The notes under the pieces: generated by a model
Told to the model about the DNA's origin: nothing
What the model saw: only the letters and a program-made list of their open reading frames with translations
Databases searched by the model: none
Assembly (NCBI RefSeq): GCF_002161285.1
Contig: NZ_NFHH01000001.1
Location: forward strand, 124,001 to 188,000
From: Blautia sp. An81
GTDB taxonomy: Bacteria; Bacillota; Clostridia; Lachnospirales; Lachnospiraceae
DNA: 64,000 bases
Direction: 5' to 3'
Shown: one piece after another, positions 50,253 to 58,931 of the stretch
Position numbering within the stretch: the first letter of the stretch is position 1
How the letters are laid out: each line of letters begins with the position of its first letter
Made by a program: the position numbers and the translations under genes

Positions 50253-51035
50253 CTAATTACCTGTCTTTGGAGATTTTTTCTCTGCAGTTGTCTTCACAAT
50301 CTTGGAGGTTTCTCCTTTTACTTTTTCACCTTTGTTAGCGCTATTTGCAGCATTAACATCAATAGTTCCCTTGTAGTTTTCATTCTTATCTAAAACTACA
50401 ACTTCACCATTAGACATAACCTTAATGATGGCTACTGGGGAAAGGGTATCAAAGTGAGCGGTTACATAATATCTTGAATAGGTATAATTATCGTAATCAT
50501 ATCTATTAACTTTAACCGTACCTTCCATAACTTCCCAGGTTCCATCATCTTTCTGATGAAGGATATATACCGTATCTCCTTCTTTGAGCCCTTCAATATC
50601 ACCATTTGTATATTTATAGCCTGATTTATATTCTGTATTATTTCCAAATGTCAAATCAAGGTCAACGCCGCCTTCTGGTACTTCTACTTCTTCCCATCTA
50701 TCATTTACAAGTTCAAGATCGCTTGCAGCAATAACCTTAACCTCCTGGCCGTCTTCTACCGTATAACCTGCTTCGTAAAGAATATCCTTAACCTTTTCTT
50801 CATCACTTAAGATTTCCTTAACTTCCTGGCTAAGATCTTCCATACTGTATGCAGTTACCTTATTTCCGTCTTTGTCGGTACCTTCTGACATCCAAATCGA
50901 ATTGAAGGTTAACGTTTTTCCATCATTAACAATCTGCTCTGGGTCTGTTGGGCTGGATGCGAATACGCCTATACTCATGCTCATGCAAAGTACGGCTGCT
51001 GCAACAACTGCAGCTGCTTTTTTTATTTTGCTCAT
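50253..51035 (-). CDS. Secreted surface protein ending in SPKTGN (paralogue A)
   Basis: Start at ATG 51033-51035 (MSKIKKAAAVVAAAVLCMSMSIGVFA-SS), AGGAG upstream. A 260-aa protein with a clear signal peptide, an acidic N-terminal domain and a C-terminal module TVYILHQKDDGTWEVMEGTV...VTAHFDTLSPVAIIKVMSNGEVVVLDKN. It ends in KTTAEKKSPKTGN with a stop right after Asn: a sortase-like SPKTG motif but no hydrophobic anchor or basic tail. It is a paralogue of the next gene. A class B sortase gene is 1 kb away. Confidence 0.85.
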   Translation of the reverse strand: MSKIKKAAAVVAAAVLCMSMSIGVFASSPTDPEQIVNDGKTLTFNSIWMSEGTDKDGNKVTAYSMEDLSQEVKEILSDEEKVKDILYEAGYTVEDGQEVKVIAASDLELVNDRWEEVEVPEGGVDLDLTFGNNTEYKSGYKYTNGDIEGLKEGDTVYILHQKDDGTWEVMEGTVKVNRYDYDNYTYSRYYVTAHFDTLSPVAIIKVMSNGEVVVLDKNENYKGTIDVNAANSANKGEKVKGETSKIVKTTAEKKSPKTGN

Positions 51036-51121
51036 TGTTTTCTTTCTCCTCTCTATTTTGTGTGACATGATTTATTAAAACATTCCATTACAGAATGTCT
51101 TAACCTTAAAAAGCAAAGGTC

Positions 51122-51859
51122 TTAATTACCTGTCTTCGGAGATTTCTTCTCTGCGGTTGTCTTTACAACTTTTACAGATTCACCTTTTACCTTATCACCT
51201 TTATTGGCTTCAGTTGTTGTAATTGTACCTGTTTCATTACCATTTTTATCCAAGACTGTAATCTTACCGTTGGACATAACTTTAATGATCGCTACTGGAG
51301 AGAAGCTGTCAAAATGCGCTTTTACTTTATAGGTCGTAACGTCACCAGATGTTTCTACGACTGCTGTAGCTTCCAGCACTTCCCAGGTTCCGTCAGCTTT
51401 CTGATGCAGGATATAAAGAGTATCATTATTTTTGATTCCCTCTAAATTCGGGTTGGAAAGTCCACTCCACAAATCAGCTCCCAGATAAAATTCAAAGTCT
51501 GTACCCCCTTCTGGGATCTCTACTTTTTCACCATTTCTGGGATCGATAAGCTCCATATCAGAAGCTGCAATAACGGTAATATCCTGATCGTCTTTTACCT
51601 CATATCCGGCATTTATAAGGATATCCTTTATCTGGCTTTTGTCCTGTAAGATTGCTTCAACTTCTTCACTAAGATCTTTAGATACCGCTACTGCGCTGAT
51701 ACTTGGGCCATCCTCATTATCCAAAGACATTCCGTAAGAAATACCTGGAATCTGGTCCGGATCTGTAGGGCTGGAAGCCAACACTCCCATACTCATACTC
51801 ATGCAAAGCACTGTTGCAGCAATAAACGCTGCCGCCTTTTTCAGATTTTTCATTCCCAT
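51122..51859 (-). CDS. Secreted surface protein ending in SPKTGN (paralogue B)
   Basis: A 245-aa protein with signal peptide (MKNLKKAAAFIAATVLCMSMSMGVLA-SSPTDPDQIPG) and the same C-terminal module as paralogue A (TLYILHQKADGTWEVLEA...VKAHFDSFSPVAIIKVMSNGKITVLDKNGNETG), again ending KTTAEKKSPKTGN then stop. The pair arose by tandem duplication and has diverged in the middle. AAAGGAG precedes ATG. A weak hairpin with T-run follows (ACATTC...GAATGT, ~51080-51102). Confidence 0.85.
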   Translation of the reverse strand: MGMKNLKKAAAFIAATVLCMSMSMGVLASSPTDPDQIPGISYGMSLDNEDGPSISAVAVSKDLSEEVEAILQDKSQIKDILINAGYEVKDDQDITVIAASDMELIDPRNGEKVEIPEGGTDFEFYLGADLWSGLSNPNLEGIKNNDTLYILHQKADGTWEVLEATAVVETSGDVTTYKVKAHFDSFSPVAIIKVMSNGKITVLDKNGNETGTITTTEANKGDKVKGESVKVVKTTAEKKSPKTGN

Positions 51860-51892
51860 CTTTTTCTCCTTTCTTCTCCTGGGATTTTTTAT

Positions 51893-51919
51893 AAAAATGT
51901 CTTGATATACCAGACATTC
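51893..51919 (-). terminator. Weak terminator-like hairpin between sortase and paralogue B
   Basis: Seven-bp stem AATGTCT / AGACATT around a 9-nt loop followed by TTTAT on the minus strand, 20-odd bases after the sortase stop. Partial termination or a 5' leader element for paralogue B. Confidence 0.5.
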
Positions 51920-51940
51920 TTATACACTTCGTAAATCTTC

Positions 51941-52723
51941 TCAATTTTCCCCCACCAGTGTAGCATTTACCAGCCATCTCTGATCAGGATACTCTCCGAT
52001 ACAAGTAGACAGCGTCAGAATTTTGCTCTCCTGGGTCACCTGCACATCTTGATTTACATTTCCGTCAATGGAACTTCTCAGCTCGTCCAGATATTTCTGG
52101 AAGTCATCCTTATCCTGGAAGTTATAATTTCCTAGTATATAACGGTCATCAAAGGCCACTGCCGCAAAAATTTGGTACTTCAAAGTCTTGTCCGGCAGAT
52201 AAATATAAATATAGGGATTACTGTCAAAAAATGTTCTGTCCGTATATTTATGAAGATCCGCAAACATAGTTCCTTCCTTCATATTATGTCCATATACCAC
52301 CGTCACCGGATCCGTGAAGGAAGTTGAATTATATTTTTCAGTATAAATAGAACCTGGATATCCTGCTTTCCCATCAATCGTTGTGTTCAGATAATAGTCA
52401 TCAGCTTCCGTAACAGACTGCAAAATGGGATAATTCACATTTGTCCCCGGTATCTGGATCCAGGCATAGACATCTGGATTTATTTCCTGAAGCGCTTCAA
52501 AATCCACCTGGTTTTGAACAGGATCCTCAGCTTGTGTTACAGCCTCTCCCTGGAGTGTCTGATATTCTTCTTCAGCCTCAACTGGATCTGCTTCTTCCAC
52601 CTGTTCCTGAACAACTGCCTCAGACGCTTCCTGCTGAAAGAAAAAAATCACCCCTGCTGCCGCTCCCAGAACAATAATCAGCGCTACCACTGCAGCTATC
52701 ACTATTTTTTTTGTCTTTTTCAT
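51941..52723 (-). CDS. Class B sortase
   Basis: A 260-aa transpeptidase with an N-terminal membrane anchor (KIVIAAVVALIIVLGAAAGVIFFF), an acidic linker and the SrtB fold (NPDVYAWIQIPGTNVNYPILQ). Catalytic residues are His146 in VYGHNM, Cys241 in LTLSTC and Arg249 in DQRWLV. It would cleave a T-G bond in a sorting motif and join the protein to peptidoglycan or to pili. The flanking SPKTGN proteins are natural substrate candidates, although they lack a normal anchor. It follows the LCP gene by 20 bp. Confidence 0.93.
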   Translation of the reverse strand: MKKTKKIVIAAVVALIIVLGAAAGVIFFFQQEASEAVVQEQVEEADPVEAEEEYQTLQGEAVTQAEDPVQNQVDFEALQEINPDVYAWIQIPGTNVNYPILQSVTEADDYYLNTTIDGKAGYPGSIYTEKYNSTSFTDPVTVVYGHNMKEGTMFADLHKYTDRTFFDSNPYIYIYLPDKTLKYQIFAAVAFDDRYILGNYNFQDKDDFQKYLDELRSSIDGNVNQDVQVTQESKILTLSTCIGEYPDQRWLVNATLVGEN

Positions 52724-52743
52724 CTTTCCTTTCCTCTTTTCCC

Positions 52744-53904
52744 TTAGTTTGCGTTTTCTGCCGGACCGCCTTCTATAACGGTATTTTCCTCTGTATCAGA
52801 ATCATTTGTCTGTTCTGCCGGAACCTCTTTATAAAACATCTGGATCACCAGCTGTTTCAGAGCATCTGCATCTACATGATATTCTTCATGCTCTCCGCCA
52901 GTAATCGTCTCCCCTGGCACCATACTGATATTTTCCAGGTTTATCTCCATATTCAGCAGTTCCGGTACTAAGTACGTGATATCTGCCACAGTTACATCTG
53001 TACACATATTTTCTGTAAGACTTTGGAACATTTTCACCGGCAATGTTAAATCCTTCCCTACAGCCTCCTTTGCCTGTTCAAGGTAACAAGTAATATACTG
53101 CTTCTGTCGTTCCAGTCTTCCCATACTGCTTTTGGGTATCGTCTCATCTCTCTGCCGTACATAGTCCAACGCCGCCTGTCCTTCCAAATGCATCTGCTGC
53201 CCTTCATAAAAGCTTCCATTCCACCAGTGCACAGTTTCTATTGATACCAGATCCACCCCGCCTATAGCGTCATTTAATGCCGGTAGTGCCTGGAAATTAA
53301 TTGCACAATACCTCTGTATCGGAAGATGAAACAGCAGATTGGACACTGTATCTATCATAAGTTCGCAGCTTTTTTCTGCCGTCTGCCCATAGGCATACTG
53401 CAGTGTGATCTGCTCGTTCTCTGTGCGTACAAAATTTCCCTTTGTATCTATAAGCTTTACAGGTACCATGGTTTCCCTTGGAACGGCAAGAAACTTTAAT
53501 GTATCTTCCTTTGTATCAATGCTGGCAAGGATTACTACATCCGCAAGCCCTTCGCTTCCGGTTTCTCTTTTCTCCTCTATGGGAATATCTTTGTCAATGC
53601 CCAGGCATAGAATATTGATCACATCAGAATTATACTGGTATTGTTTCCCATCATATGTAATATAAAATCCTTCCTGCTCTTCTTCAGATATAGAATCTTC
53701 TGAAGTATTTTCCCTATTTTCCATATTTGCATCCATTATCTGAACCTGAGATTTCAGACTTCTTTCTCCCTGAAATCTCAAATATAAAAGGCCCAGACCT
53801 GCTCCGGCTACAATCAGCAAAATAGTCCCCAGAACAATTGCCGCCGCTATCTTCAGTCTCGACTTTTTTTTCTTATCTATTTTCTGTTCTTCCACAAAAC
53901 TCAC
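52744..53904 (-). CDS. LytR-CpsA-Psr (LCP) family wall-polymer transferase
   Basis: A 386-aa membrane-anchored protein: basic cytoplasmic start, one membrane helix (~residues 18-42), then the LCP domain (ADVVILASIDTKEDTLKFLAVPRETMVPV, ...YAYGQTAEKSCELMIDTVSNLL, VDLVSIETVHWWNG, AALDYVRQRDETIPKSSMGRLERQKQYI). The Arg residues that bind polyprenyl pyrophosphate are present. It attaches glycopolymers to peptidoglycan. Start is GTG 53902-53904 with a weak ribosome site; an alternative start is possible a few codons away. Confidence 0.92.
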   Translation of the reverse strand: MSFVEEQKIDKKKKSRLKIAAAIVLGTILLIVAGAGLGLLYLRFQGERSLKSQVQIMDANMENRENTSEDSISEEEQEGFYITYDGKQYQYNSDVINILCLGIDKDIPIEEKRETGSEGLADVVILASIDTKEDTLKFLAVPRETMVPVKLIDTKGNFVRTENEQITLQYAYGQTAEKSCELMIDTVSNLLFHLPIQRYCAINFQALPALNDAIGGVDLVSIETVHWWNGSFYEGQQMHLEGQAALDYVRQRDETIPKSSMGRLERQKQYITCYLEQAKEAVGKDLTLPVKMFQSLTENMCTDVTVADITYLVPELLNMEINLENISMVPGETITGGEHEEYHVDADALKQLVIQMFYKEVPAEQTNDSDTEENTVIEGGPAENAN

Positions 53905-53961
53905 TCATTCCATTTCGTTTATCAGCAGATTACATTCTGCATAGAGATTTAATCTGTGGTA

Positions 53962-53989
53962 ATTATATCAAATCTGTGTCTTTTGTCGC
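53962..53989 (-). promoter_or_regulatory. Promoter of the LCP-sortase genes
   Basis: GCGACA (53984-53989), 16 bp, TATAAT (53962-53967), overlapping the 3' region of the upstream kinase-like gene's spacer. A good -10 with a moderate -35. Confidence 0.5.
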
Positions 53990-53993
53990 CCTT

Positions 53994-55322
53994 TTATTCA
54001 GAAACTGTCTTCTGATTGTAATATTCTGTACATGGAATCATAACTTTTACATAAAATCCACCTTCATTTTTCTCAGATTTAACTATCCCCTGATGCTTCT
54101 TTAGGAAATATCTCAACTTTCCAATCTGAAATCTTCCTTTACATCTGGTCTCCAGTATCAATACCACCTGATTTTTCACCGTTCCGGCAGTAAGAGAAAT
54201 TTTTCTTTTTTCCGCCTCCACAGTCAGATTCCCTTCGATGGATTTCTCCAATAAAAGTACTAAAATCTCACTTAGCACTTCATAGTTTAAAGAACCCTTT
54301 CGGTAATTTCCAAAGAAAAAGCTGCAGAAAATCTGGTTTTGACTGGCCTTCCTGGCATAATAATACAAGACTGCATCAATTTCCCATTCACTGCAATAAA
54401 CTCCAGCCTTAATACTGTGGTATTCCTGTTTCAATTTTTTCAGATAGTTTTCTGCTCTTTCTCCAGAAAAGGCTTTTTCCTCAAACTTCTCTATCTCCTT
54501 CATTTGGTGATCGATGATTTTTTGATTTTCTTCCATTCTTTGAATCTGTTCATCAATGGCTTTTCTGTGCAGTCCCAGGAATTCCTGCTGTTTTTTTAAA
54601 GCCCTGTGTTCCATCTCTATTCTCTTCATATAACCCATCCAGCTTATGACTCCTACTGTTCCTGCGCCTGCTGCCATCAGGAAAAACAACAGCCACGTAA
54701 CCCAGGACATCTGGCTCATCTTGTTTGCATAGCCATTCCACCAGGACATGATTCCCAAAAGAATATACAGCACTGTAAAGGAAATCCAAAATTTCCTGTG
54801 CTTCAGTTCTTTATTTCTATATTTTCTCAATCTATCCCGAAAGAAAAAATATAGAGGAAGAAACACTGCATACATCACCAATGGTATAAAGAGGTCCAAA
54901 GGCTGAAAAGGTCCTGCACTTAGAAACAGACTATTCCTGCCTTCTACAAAATTTATCATTGCCAGTATGACGCCGTTTAAAGCCACAGTATAGATTTCTG
55001 CTGCTATAGAAACAACCATGATTTTTAAGGCATCTCCTGCAAATGTGTAAAAGGCAACTCCCCACAGGATCACAGATTGAAAAGTAATGAAAAATTCATA
55101 ACAATTGTTCCAGAAAGGATTTTGAGCAATGTAGTCCTGAAAAACAATTCCGCCTAATAGATTTAGCAGAATATTTCTTCCCAGATAGACTAGAGTGAGA
55201 GCCAGAAGTGACCTTCTTCTTTCTAAAGCTGTCAGCTGGATAATAAAAGCAATGGATATATTGGACAGTAAAATCAAGGCAACCCGAAAGGCAATCTGCC
55301 AGGGAAGCATTTCCATATTCAT
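53994..55322 (-). CDS. Multi-pass sensor protein with degenerate GHKL kinase end
   Basis: A 442-aa protein with six or more membrane helices (residues ~10-235), a coiled coil (EMEHRALKKQQEFLGLHRKAIDEQIQRMEENQKI) and a C-terminal part related to AgrC-type GHKL ATPases. The ATP site is degenerate: where NLLDNAIEA is expected there is LVLLLEKSIEG, without the Asn, and no G-x-G box follows. It starts within the stop of the intact kinase gene (ATGA). It may be the sensory partner of that kinase rather than an enzyme. Confidence 0.75.
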   Translation of the reverse strand: MNMEMLPWQIAFRVALILLSNISIAFIIQLTALERRRSLLALTLVYLGRNILLNLLGGIVFQDYIAQNPFWNNCYEFFITFQSVILWGVAFYTFAGDALKIMVVSIAAEIYTVALNGVILAMINFVEGRNSLFLSAGPFQPLDLFIPLVMYAVFLPLYFFFRDRLRKYRNKELKHRKFWISFTVLYILLGIMSWWNGYANKMSQMSWVTWLLFFLMAAGAGTVGVISWMGYMKRIEMEHRALKKQQEFLGLHRKAIDEQIQRMEENQKIIDHQMKEIEKFEEKAFSGERAENYLKKLKQEYHSIKAGVYCSEWEIDAVLYYYARKASQNQIFCSFFFGNYRKGSLNYEVLSEILVLLLEKSIEGNLTVEAEKRKISLTAGTVKNQVVLILETRCKGRFQIGKLRYFLKKHQGIVKSEKNEGGFYVKVMIPCTEYYNQKTVSE

Positions 55323-56056
55323 AGTCTTCCCTTTCCATAAAGGAGAATCCTGTCAGCTACTATCCTATTCTCCCTGTCTGCTTTAATCACTCTGGTTCCC
55401 TGATATTTCTCTACAAGACCGGAAATAATCTTCGTACCAATTCCATGTTCTGTCTTTTTATTTTTTTTCGTAACAAAACTGAACTCTTCCTCTGAAGAAA
55501 TACAATTTTTAACAGTTATCAATATCTTATCCTCTTTCTTTTCCATATAAAACCAGATTCCTCTTCTCTCCCCCTCACGGCACCGCTGATTTGCTTCTAT
55601 AGCATTATCCAGAAGGTTACATAGAAGTCCTACCATGTCAGCCTCTTCGATTTCCCTGTAAAGACAGTCTTCAGCACGTATATCTGCAGGAATTTCTAAC
55701 TCCCGGCACTGCCTGGCCTTCATATCGAGAATCGTCTCCACAATCTCGTCCTTGCAAAACTCCCTTTTCTTTAAATCTGCATATTCTTTTTTCAGCCCCT
55801 CCATGTAGCTTCTGATCTCTCCCCTATCCTCCCGCGCTTCCAGAAGGCTTTCCAAGGTCTGGATATGTTTTGCTAGATCATGGCGGTACTTGCCAGAAGC
55901 CTCTATACGTTTCTGTATCCCTTGATAAAAATCTTTTGCCGTATCCATATACTCAGACAGCAGGCGATTTTCTTTTTCCAGAGCGTTCACTCGCATTCCA
56001 ACAAGAATCAAAAGCAGGGAAGCCAGCAAAAGGATTGCACTTCCTAAGATCAGCAT
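55319..56056 (-). CDS. GHKL sensor histidine kinase with a single membrane helix
   Basis: A 245-aa kinase with one N-terminal helix (LGSAILLLASLLLILVGM), H-box SGKYRHDLAKHIQTL (His phospho-acceptor ~residue 59), N-box LLCNLLDNAIEANQR and G-box EHGIGTKII, all intact. It lacks any sensor domain. GGGGGAGG precedes ATG, 35 bp after the response regulator. Together with the downstream multi-pass homologue it looks like a split AgrC-type receptor. Confidence 0.88.
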   Translation of the reverse strand: MLILGSAILLLASLLLILVGMRVNALEKENRLLSEYMDTAKDFYQGIQKRIEASGKYRHDLAKHIQTLESLLEAREDRGEIRSYMEGLKKEYADLKKREFCKDEIVETILDMKARQCRELEIPADIRAEDCLYREIEEADMVGLLCNLLDNAIEANQRCREGERRGIWFYMEKKEDKILITVKNCISSEEEFSFVTKKNKKTEHGIGTKIISGLVEKYQGTRVIKADRENRIVADRILLYGKGRL

Positions 56057-56090
56057 ATAATCCTCCCCCTTCTTGCGGCAGATATAGCTT

Positions 56091-56801
56091 TTAGAGCATC
56101 TGTGTCATAGCCCAGCGCATAAATGCTGTCTTCACAGCCTTTGTATGACTTCTGCTTATCATGATCTTTGTCCCATTTTTCAAAATAAAGCATCCCTTTC
56201 CGAGTTCTCGGACAGCTGGCATATATACGATATAACTGTTGTGACAGCGAACAAAATCCATCTTAGACAATTTTTCCATCACACTTCCCAGCTTATCCCA
56301 TATCTCATAATTTCCCCACACAGTTACAATCCTGGTAATTCTTCCGCTTCGCTCAAAATACAAAATATCTTCCGGAGCAAGAACCACTTCTTTCCCACCA
56401 ATGGCTGAAAAGACAAGATTTTCTGACTTCTGCTCTATGGTATGCAAAATCTTTCCAAATACCTCTCCGATCCTATCCTGGAACTGTTCTTTTAAGACAA
56501 AAAAAGTATGTGCGGTATGATAAGTTTCCGTAGCATAACTCAGATAATTAGTAAGATATATGATCTGGCAGCTTTTCCATTTTTTATTAATTTTCCCAGC
56601 CAGAGCAATTCCACTTTCCTCCCCCAGATCTACATCCATAAAAATTGCTTCCAAGGGAGCTCCCTCATAAACCTCCAGATTTTCTCCCTGTGAAAAATAC
56701 AGCACGTCTATTTTTATATCTACTTTCTTTCCATATGCCTCAATAATCCCTTTTGCTTTCTGATACCATTTACTGTCATCATCACAAATTCCCACTCTCA
56801 T
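56091..56801 (-). CDS. LytTR-type response regulator (AgrA-like)
   Basis: A 236-aa protein with an N-terminal receiver domain (CDDD at 6-9, phospho-acceptor Asp56 in IFMDVDLG) and a C-terminal LytTR DNA-binding domain (~residues 135-230: LAPEDILYFERSGRITRIVT...FVRCHNSYIVYMPAV...MISRS). First gene of the three-gene signalling operon. Its targets are unknown; the neighbouring surface and LCP genes are candidates. The 250-bp region upstream contains repeated TATACT-type boxes and the palindromic GTATACTATA area (~56862-56890). Confidence 0.93.
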   Translation of the reverse strand: MRVGICDDDSKWYQKAKGIIEAYGKKVDIKIDVLYFSQGENLEVYEGAPLEAIFMDVDLGEESGIALAGKINKKWKSCQIIYLTNYLSYATETYHTAHTFFVLKEQFQDRIGEVFGKILHTIEQKSENLVFSAIGGKEVVLAPEDILYFERSGRITRIVTVWGNYEIWDKLGSVMEKLSKMDFVRCHNSYIVYMPAVRELGKGCFILKNGTKIMISRSHTKAVKTAFMRWAMTQML

Positions 56802-57050
56802 TACCGGTCTCTCCCACCTTTATACAAGTTTTTTCAAGGCCGATTTCCTTGACATTTTCTTATAGTATACTCCAAGTAAGTATAGCAAATTCTTACCTAT
56901 TTATATCCGTCCACGCAAAATCTGTCGCTTTTATGTAATATTTTGTTTAATTTTATACCCTAACCTGGCAGGTATCAATCATTATTATATAAATTCTTTT
57001 TTAAACTTGTATTTTATCCATTTTTATATTTCCTTAAGTATATATAGAGA

Positions 57051-57084
57051 AAGAGACCGGATGAATCGCTCAATCCGGTCTCTT
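57051..57084. terminator. Bidirectional terminator after ribF
   Basis: Eleven-bp stem AAGAGACCGGAT / ATCCGGTCTCTT with a 12-nt loop; plus-strand side continues into TCATTTTTTTTT. The 57085 ribF stop is adjacent. The rest of the 56802-57050 spacer is AT-rich and holds no gene I can see. Confidence 0.82.
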
Positions 57085-58011
57085 TCATTTTTTTTTCTGC
57101 TGAAAATATTCTTTTCCTGTTTGAATATCCCTCATCATCTGAATTTTTAATTCTTCCAGAGAAGAAAACTTTAATTCCGGTCTCAGATAGCGGTAAAATT
57201 TCACCTCTGCCTCCTGTCCATACAGGTCTTCATGACAGGAAAACAGGTAGGTTTCCACACCCAGAAAGTTTTCCTTAACCGTAGGCTTATAACCTACATT
57301 GGTAATTCCCTGGTAAGTTTTCCCCTGAATGACTGACTCCGTAATGTATACCCCATTAGGAGGCAGTTTTTTTATAGAAGGGGGAATCAGATTTGCCGTA
57401 GGAATACCAATGGTCCTTCCCAGCTGTCTTCCATGGACAATCTCTCCTTTTGTAAAGTAGATATACCCCAGAAGACGGTTCACTTCTTCCATATGGCCTT
57501 TTTCTAATTCTTCCCGGACATAGGTACTGCTGATATCTCTGTTCCCGTACTTCTCTTTCTCTACAATTTCTGTGTAAAAACCATAGACCTTTCCCAGTTC
57601 CTGCAAAAGCTGAGGCGTACCTTTACGCTGATATCCGAAGCGGAAATCTGGTCCTACAGCAAGGTATTCTCCATGAAGCCTGTCCACCAGATATTCTTTT
57701 ACAAAGGCCTCTGGCTCCATATGCATCAGCTCCTCTGTAAAAGGACACTCCGTAAGAATATCTACTCCCAGACCTTCCGCCAGTTCTCTTCGCTCTTCAT
57801 AAGTAAGCAGAAATTTGGGAGAGGTGTGAAGCATAAAAGATTTAGGAGCCACATCAAAGGTAAATATCACGGTTCTGCAGTCTCTGCTCTGTCGTTCCTT
57901 GATGCAATTTATCAGCTTCTGATGTCCCCGATGAAGTCCGTCAAATTTTCCCAGAGTAATGCCGCTTCTGATTCCCTTCTCCAGATGAGGTACCTGTGTG
58001 GTATAAATCAT
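57085..58011 (-). CDS. ribF: Riboflavin kinase / FAD synthetase
   Basis: A 308-aa bifunctional enzyme: FAD synthetase part with GITLGKFDGLHRGHQKLI (nucleotidyl-transferase HxGH-type) and ISSTYVREELEKG, then the riboflavin kinase part GRQLGRTIGIPTANL...PPNGVY. It makes FMN and FAD from riboflavin. Start ATG overlaps the truB stop by 4 nt; AAAGGAG upstream. Last gene of the nusA-infB operon. Confidence 0.96.
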   Translation of the reverse strand: MIYTTQVPHLEKGIRSGITLGKFDGLHRGHQKLINCIKERQSRDCRTVIFTFDVAPKSFMLHTSPKFLLTYEERRELAEGLGVDILTECPFTEELMHMEPEAFVKEYLVDRLHGEYLAVGPDFRFGYQRKGTPQLLQELGKVYGFYTEIVEKEKYGNRDISSTYVREELEKGHMEEVNRLLGYIYFTKGEIVHGRQLGRTIGIPTANLIPPSIKKLPPNGVYITESVIQGKTYQGITNVGYKPTVKENFLGVETYLFSCHEDLYGQEAEVKFYRYLRPELKFSSLEELKIQMMRDIQTGKEYFQQKKK

Positions 58012-58931
58012 GTTTTCTCCTTTCGGATGTCAGAATCTAAGAAGTCCTGGGGCGAAGAAAAAATTGTTGTGGGACGATACTGGCGTCTTTCTTTCTGCCA
58101 TTGATAAATTCCTATAAAAATCCCACTGCTGTGATATACCCTGACATTCTCGCCGGGGATCTCCCCCTTCCATGGAAGGGGATTTCCATTTTCCAGCATC
58201 TTGTCAAATTTTCTGTCTGCCAGAATCTTCGGATAATCTGAAAACATTTCATCCGGCCCAAGGATATACTTTTCCAGTTCCCCCTGGTTTACCAGTTCTT
58301 CTATCTGCGAAAGCTTCAGACTGTTTTCAATGGAAAATCTGTCTACTCTGGTCCGAAGAAGACTCTCCATACAGCCTTTGCATCCCAGTTTTTCTCCGAT
58401 ATCATGACACAGAGTCCTTATGTAGGTTCCCTTGGAACAAGTTACCCTGACAGTGACAAAAGGCAGTTCCATGGAAAGGATCTTTATGTCGTAGAAAGTC
58501 ACTGGTCTGGGCTTTCTCTCCACTTCTTTTCCCTCTCTGGCCAGTTCATATAACTTCTTTCCCTGAACTTTTAGTGCAGAATACATAGGTGGAACCTGCA
58601 TCTGTTCTCCCTCAAAGCTCCGGATGCACTCTGCCACTTCCTCAGGAGAAACTTCTACAGGACGTTGGCATTTTACTTGGCCTGAAATGTCCTGGGTATC
58701 CGTCTCAATTCCCAGATGGATCACTGCCTCATAAGTCTTTCTTTTATCTGTCAGCATCCCGCAGAGTTTTGTAGCTCTTCCCAGGCAGACAGGGAGGACT
58801 CCCTGGGCATCCGGGTCCAGGGTCCCTGTGTGGCCGATTTTCTTCTGCTTCAAAATTCCTCTCAGCTTTGCCACCACGTCATGGGAGGTATATCCCTTTT
58901 CCTTATAAACATTTAAAACTCCGTTTATCAT
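58008..58931 (-). CDS. truB: tRNA pseudouridine55 synthase
   Basis: A 307-aa enzyme with NVYKEKGYTSHDVVAKLRGIL, KKIGHTGTLDPDAQGVLPVCLGRATKL (the catalytic Asp in GTLDP) and SKGTYIRTLCHDIGEKLGC. It modifies U55 of tRNA. Overlaps nrnA and ribF by 4 nt each, a tightly coupled operon. Confidence 0.97.
   Translation of the reverse strand: MINGVLNVYKEKGYTSHDVVAKLRGILKQKKIGHTGTLDPDAQGVLPVCLGRATKLCGMLTDKRKTYEAVIHLGIETDTQDISGQVKCQRPVEVSPEEVAECIRSFEGEQMQVPPMYSALKVQGKKLYELAREGKEVERKPRPVTFYDIKILSMELPFVTVRVTCSKGTYIRTLCHDIGEKLGCKGCMESLLRTRVDRFSIENSLKLSQIEELVNQGELEKYILGPDEMFSDYPKILADRKFDKMLENGNPLPWKGEIPGENVRVYHSSGIFIGIYQWQKERRQYRPTTIFSSPQDFLDSDIRKEKT

Noticed and set aside
51893-51919. Fifth FabT-like operator upstream of the surface protein
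   Set aside because: The arms AATGTCT/AGACATT do not contain the TTTGA/TCAAA core, and position after the sortase stop with T-tract fits a terminator hairpin better.
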